From assembly GCF_006494775.1 (NCBI RefSeq), contig NZ_CP041146.1, forward strand, positions 4,774,001 through 4,838,000: 64,000 nt of DNA, in the 5' to 3' direction. How positions within the stretch are numbered: the first letter of the stretch is position 1; each line of letters begins with the position of its first letter. Position numbers and translations under genes: made by a program. Below, piece after piece: positions 62,977 to 64,000 of this stretch. Source of the DNA: Nocardioides humi. GTDB taxonomy: Bacteria > Actinomycetota > Actinomycetes > Propionibacteriales > Nocardioidaceae. The notes beneath the pieces are model-generated. The model had not been told where the DNA came from, made no database searches, and saw only the letters and a program-made list of their open reading frames with translations.

Positions 62977-63019
62977 ATCCTTGGCCAGGACGCTGACGGA
63001 GCGCTGACGGAGCGCTGAC
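62977..63019 (-). promoter_or_regulatory. SARP box and promoter of the giant secreted-protein gene
   Basis: Read on the minus strand: GTCAGCG repeated three times (63019-63013, 63008-63002, 62997-62991) with 4-bp spacers CTCC, then exactly 8 bp, then AAGGAT (62982-62977). This is the canonical SARP layout: heptamer direct repeats at 11-bp spacing, the last one 8 bp before the -10. Transcription should begin near 62970, leaving a 5' leader of about 50 bases with a good ribosome-binding site. Confidence 0.8.
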
Positions 63020-63073
63020 AGGAGCGACACCCCGGGGTTTCCTCACGGGGCAGACTGCGCCAAGGTAGAGCCC

Positions 63074-63901
63074 GTGACTTCCGGCTCCACTCCGACCCCC
63101 GACCGTGGACCGCTCGACGGCGACCGTCTCGCCGGCGCGTCCGACCTGACTCCCGACCTCACCTTCGAGCTGCTGCCGGAGGCGCCGTCGACCAACGAGA
63201 TCGCGGCCGAGCGCGCCCGGGCCGGCGCGCACGAGGGGCTCGTGGTCGTCGCCGACCACCAGTCCTCCGGTCGCGGCCGCCTCGACCGGACCTGGCAGAC
63301 GCCGCCCGGGACCGCGGTCACCTTCTCGCTGGTCCTGCGGCCCTCGGTGCCGCCGGCGTCCTGGCCCTGGCTGCCGCTGCTGGTCGGGCACAACGTGGCC
63401 AAGGCGATCACCGCGCTCGGCTACGACGCCCAGGTCAAGTGGCCCAACGACGTGCTCCTCGACGGCGACCGCAAGGTCGCGGGCATCCTCGTCGAGCGGG
63501 TCGAGACCCCGACCGGCCCCGCCGCCATCGTCGGCGTCGGCATCAACGTCGCCATGACCGCCGACGAGCTCCCCGTGCCCACCGCGACCAGCCTCGCGGT
63601 CGCCGGCCCCGGCGCGCCGGACCGCACCCAGGTGCTGCTCGGCGTCGTCGCCGCCGTGCGCGAGGGGTACGACGTCTGGCAGGCCGGCGGCGAGCAGGGC
63701 ACCGCGCGCCTCGCGACGTCGTACCGCTCCCACTGCGCGACCCTCGGGCGCGACGTCCGGGTGGAGGTCCCCGGCGGCGGGGAGCTGCTCGGCCGCGCCA
63801 CCGACATCGACGACGACGGCCGGCTCGTGGTCGAGACCGCCGACGGCACCGAGCGGGTCGGCGCCGGCGACGTGATCCACGTCCGGGCGGCGTCGGCCTG
63901 A
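63074..63901 (+). CDS. birA: Biotin-[acetyl-CoA-carboxylase] ligase
   Basis: 275 residues. Attaches biotin to carboxylase BCCP domains. Visible: STNEIAAERARAGAHEGLVVVADHQSSGRGR (the GRGR biotinyl-AMP loop, in parts), WPNDVLLDGDRKVAGILVE and VGVGINV. The N-terminal HTH of bifunctional BirA is absent, replaced by about 28 loose residues, so it is not a repressor. GTG 63074 may be leaderless (CAAGGT seven bases before). Followed by the start of a PH-domain gene, as in mycobacteria. Confidence 0.94.
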   Translation: MTSGSTPTPDRGPLDGDRLAGASDLTPDLTFELLPEAPSTNEIAAERARAGAHEGLVVVADHQSSGRGRLDRTWQTPPGTAVTFSLVLRPSVPPASWPWLPLLVGHNVAKAITALGYDAQVKWPNDVLLDGDRKVAGILVERVETPTGPAAIVGVGINVAMTADELPVPTATSLAVAGPGAPDRTQVLLGVVAAVREGYDVWQAGGEQGTARLATSYRSHCATLGRDVRVEVPGGGELLGRATDIDDDGRLVVETADGTERVGAGDVIHVRAASA

Positions 63902-63943
63902 ACGTCCCCCCACGGATCGACGCTTTGGTGGGATGATCTGACC

Positions 63944-64000
63944 GTGGCCATCTCGAAGAAGCTGCTCAACCCCGGCGAGCGCCTCGTCATCAGCACCCGC
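63944..64000 (+). CDS. Start of a PH-domain membrane protein, cut by the window edge
   Basis: Nineteen codons from GTG 63944: AISKKLLNPGERLVISTR. GATGAT lies six bases before the start (leaderless). The wording NPGERLVISTR and the place after birA match the PH-domain protein that follows birA in mycobacteria (Rv3278c). The rest lies outside the window. Confidence 0.65.
   Translation, partial: MAISKKLLNPGERLVISTR

Noticed and set aside
59595..62996. Very long open frame opposite the giant secreted protein
   Set aside because: Low-complexity Gly/Val/Arg composition with no family pattern; it mirrors the coding strand of a gene with a signal peptide and ribosome-binding site. Similar antisense frames at 8820-11828, 31532-36070 and 55926-59033 are dismissed for the same reason.
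56538..63019. Secondary-metabolite gene cluster around the SARP
   Set aside because: No biosynthetic core enzyme lies within reach; birA and housekeeping genes border the pair.
62991..63024. 11-bp tandem repeats as a CRISPR or minisatellite
   Set aside because: Only three units with no spacers of CRISPR size; spacing to the -10 matches a SARP site instead.

Overview
The window is high-GC DNA (roughly 70% or more) with GTG/ATG starts. It carries a mycofactocin-coupled dehydrogenase, a mycothiol-type DinB enzyme, duplicated clpP, a trimeric-type PNP, holin/DUF3618/DUF4235 envelope genes and many leaderless promoters. This points to an actinobacterium, most likely Nocardioides or a close relative in the Nocardioidaceae (inference; no rRNA is present). 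Parts match the gene order remembered for Mycobacterium tuberculosis: PNP/GGCT/lpdA, rpiB-nei-tRNA-tRNA-tig-clpP1-clpP2-clpX, and maf/birA. Accessory blocks are inserted between these.

Layout. 1-2433: secreted Ig-like/HtaA-type protein. 2.4-5.3 kb: WYL regulator divergent from a DrrAB-type exporter. 5.3-7.8 kb: PNP, GGCT-like protein, secreted subtilisin. 7.9-16.6 kb: a minus-strand catabolic operon (SnoaL-FMO monooxygenase, CUT2-type ABC importer, acetoacetyl-CoA-synthetase fused to a TetR repressor, mycofactocin SDR), headed by a perfect 24-bp palindrome. 16.8-31.9 kb: housekeeping core (lpd, lpdA, rpiB, nei, PP2C phosphatase, tRNA-Gly, tRNA-Pro, tig, clpP1, clpP2, clpX, envelope genes), interrupted by an alpha/beta hydrolase, an SRPBCC protein and a beta-propeller protein. 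31.9-46.9 kb: valS, SpoIID/LytB, BenE with XRE-cupin, TetR/AurF/DUF4873, orphan MazF/PemK, PH-domain pair, diguanylate cyclase, acyl-CoA dehydrogenase, maf. 46.9-51 kb: homogentisate catabolism (IclR, fahA, an unknown conserved gene, hmgA). 51-56.6 kb: AlkX-like glycosylase, DUF885 peptidase, a second WYL regulator divergent from an epoxide hydrolase, DinB enzyme. 56.5-62.9 kb: a SARP regulator directly downstream of a 1262-residue secreted protein whose promoter carries a textbook SARP box. 63-64 kb: birA and the start of a probable PH-domain gene.

Strongest leads: (1) the SARP / giant secreted protein pair, with three heptamer direct repeats at 11-bp spacing ending 8 bp before a -10; (2) the CoA-ligase-TetR fusion inside its own operon; (3) a 156-160-bp palindromic element inserted in frame in nei; (4) two WYL regulators sharing an ungapped divergent promoter sequence.

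Caution: at least six genes (secreted protein 1, the FMO, nei, the beta-propeller, the TetR at 38 kb and the fahA-linked gene) are broken by what looks like loss of one base in a G/C run, and two more sites are suspected. A common assembly error is the simplest explanation, so these genes are annotated as probably intact in the organism. No transposase, integrase, CRISPR array, rRNA or riboswitch was recognised. No stretch over 300 bases lacks a gene.
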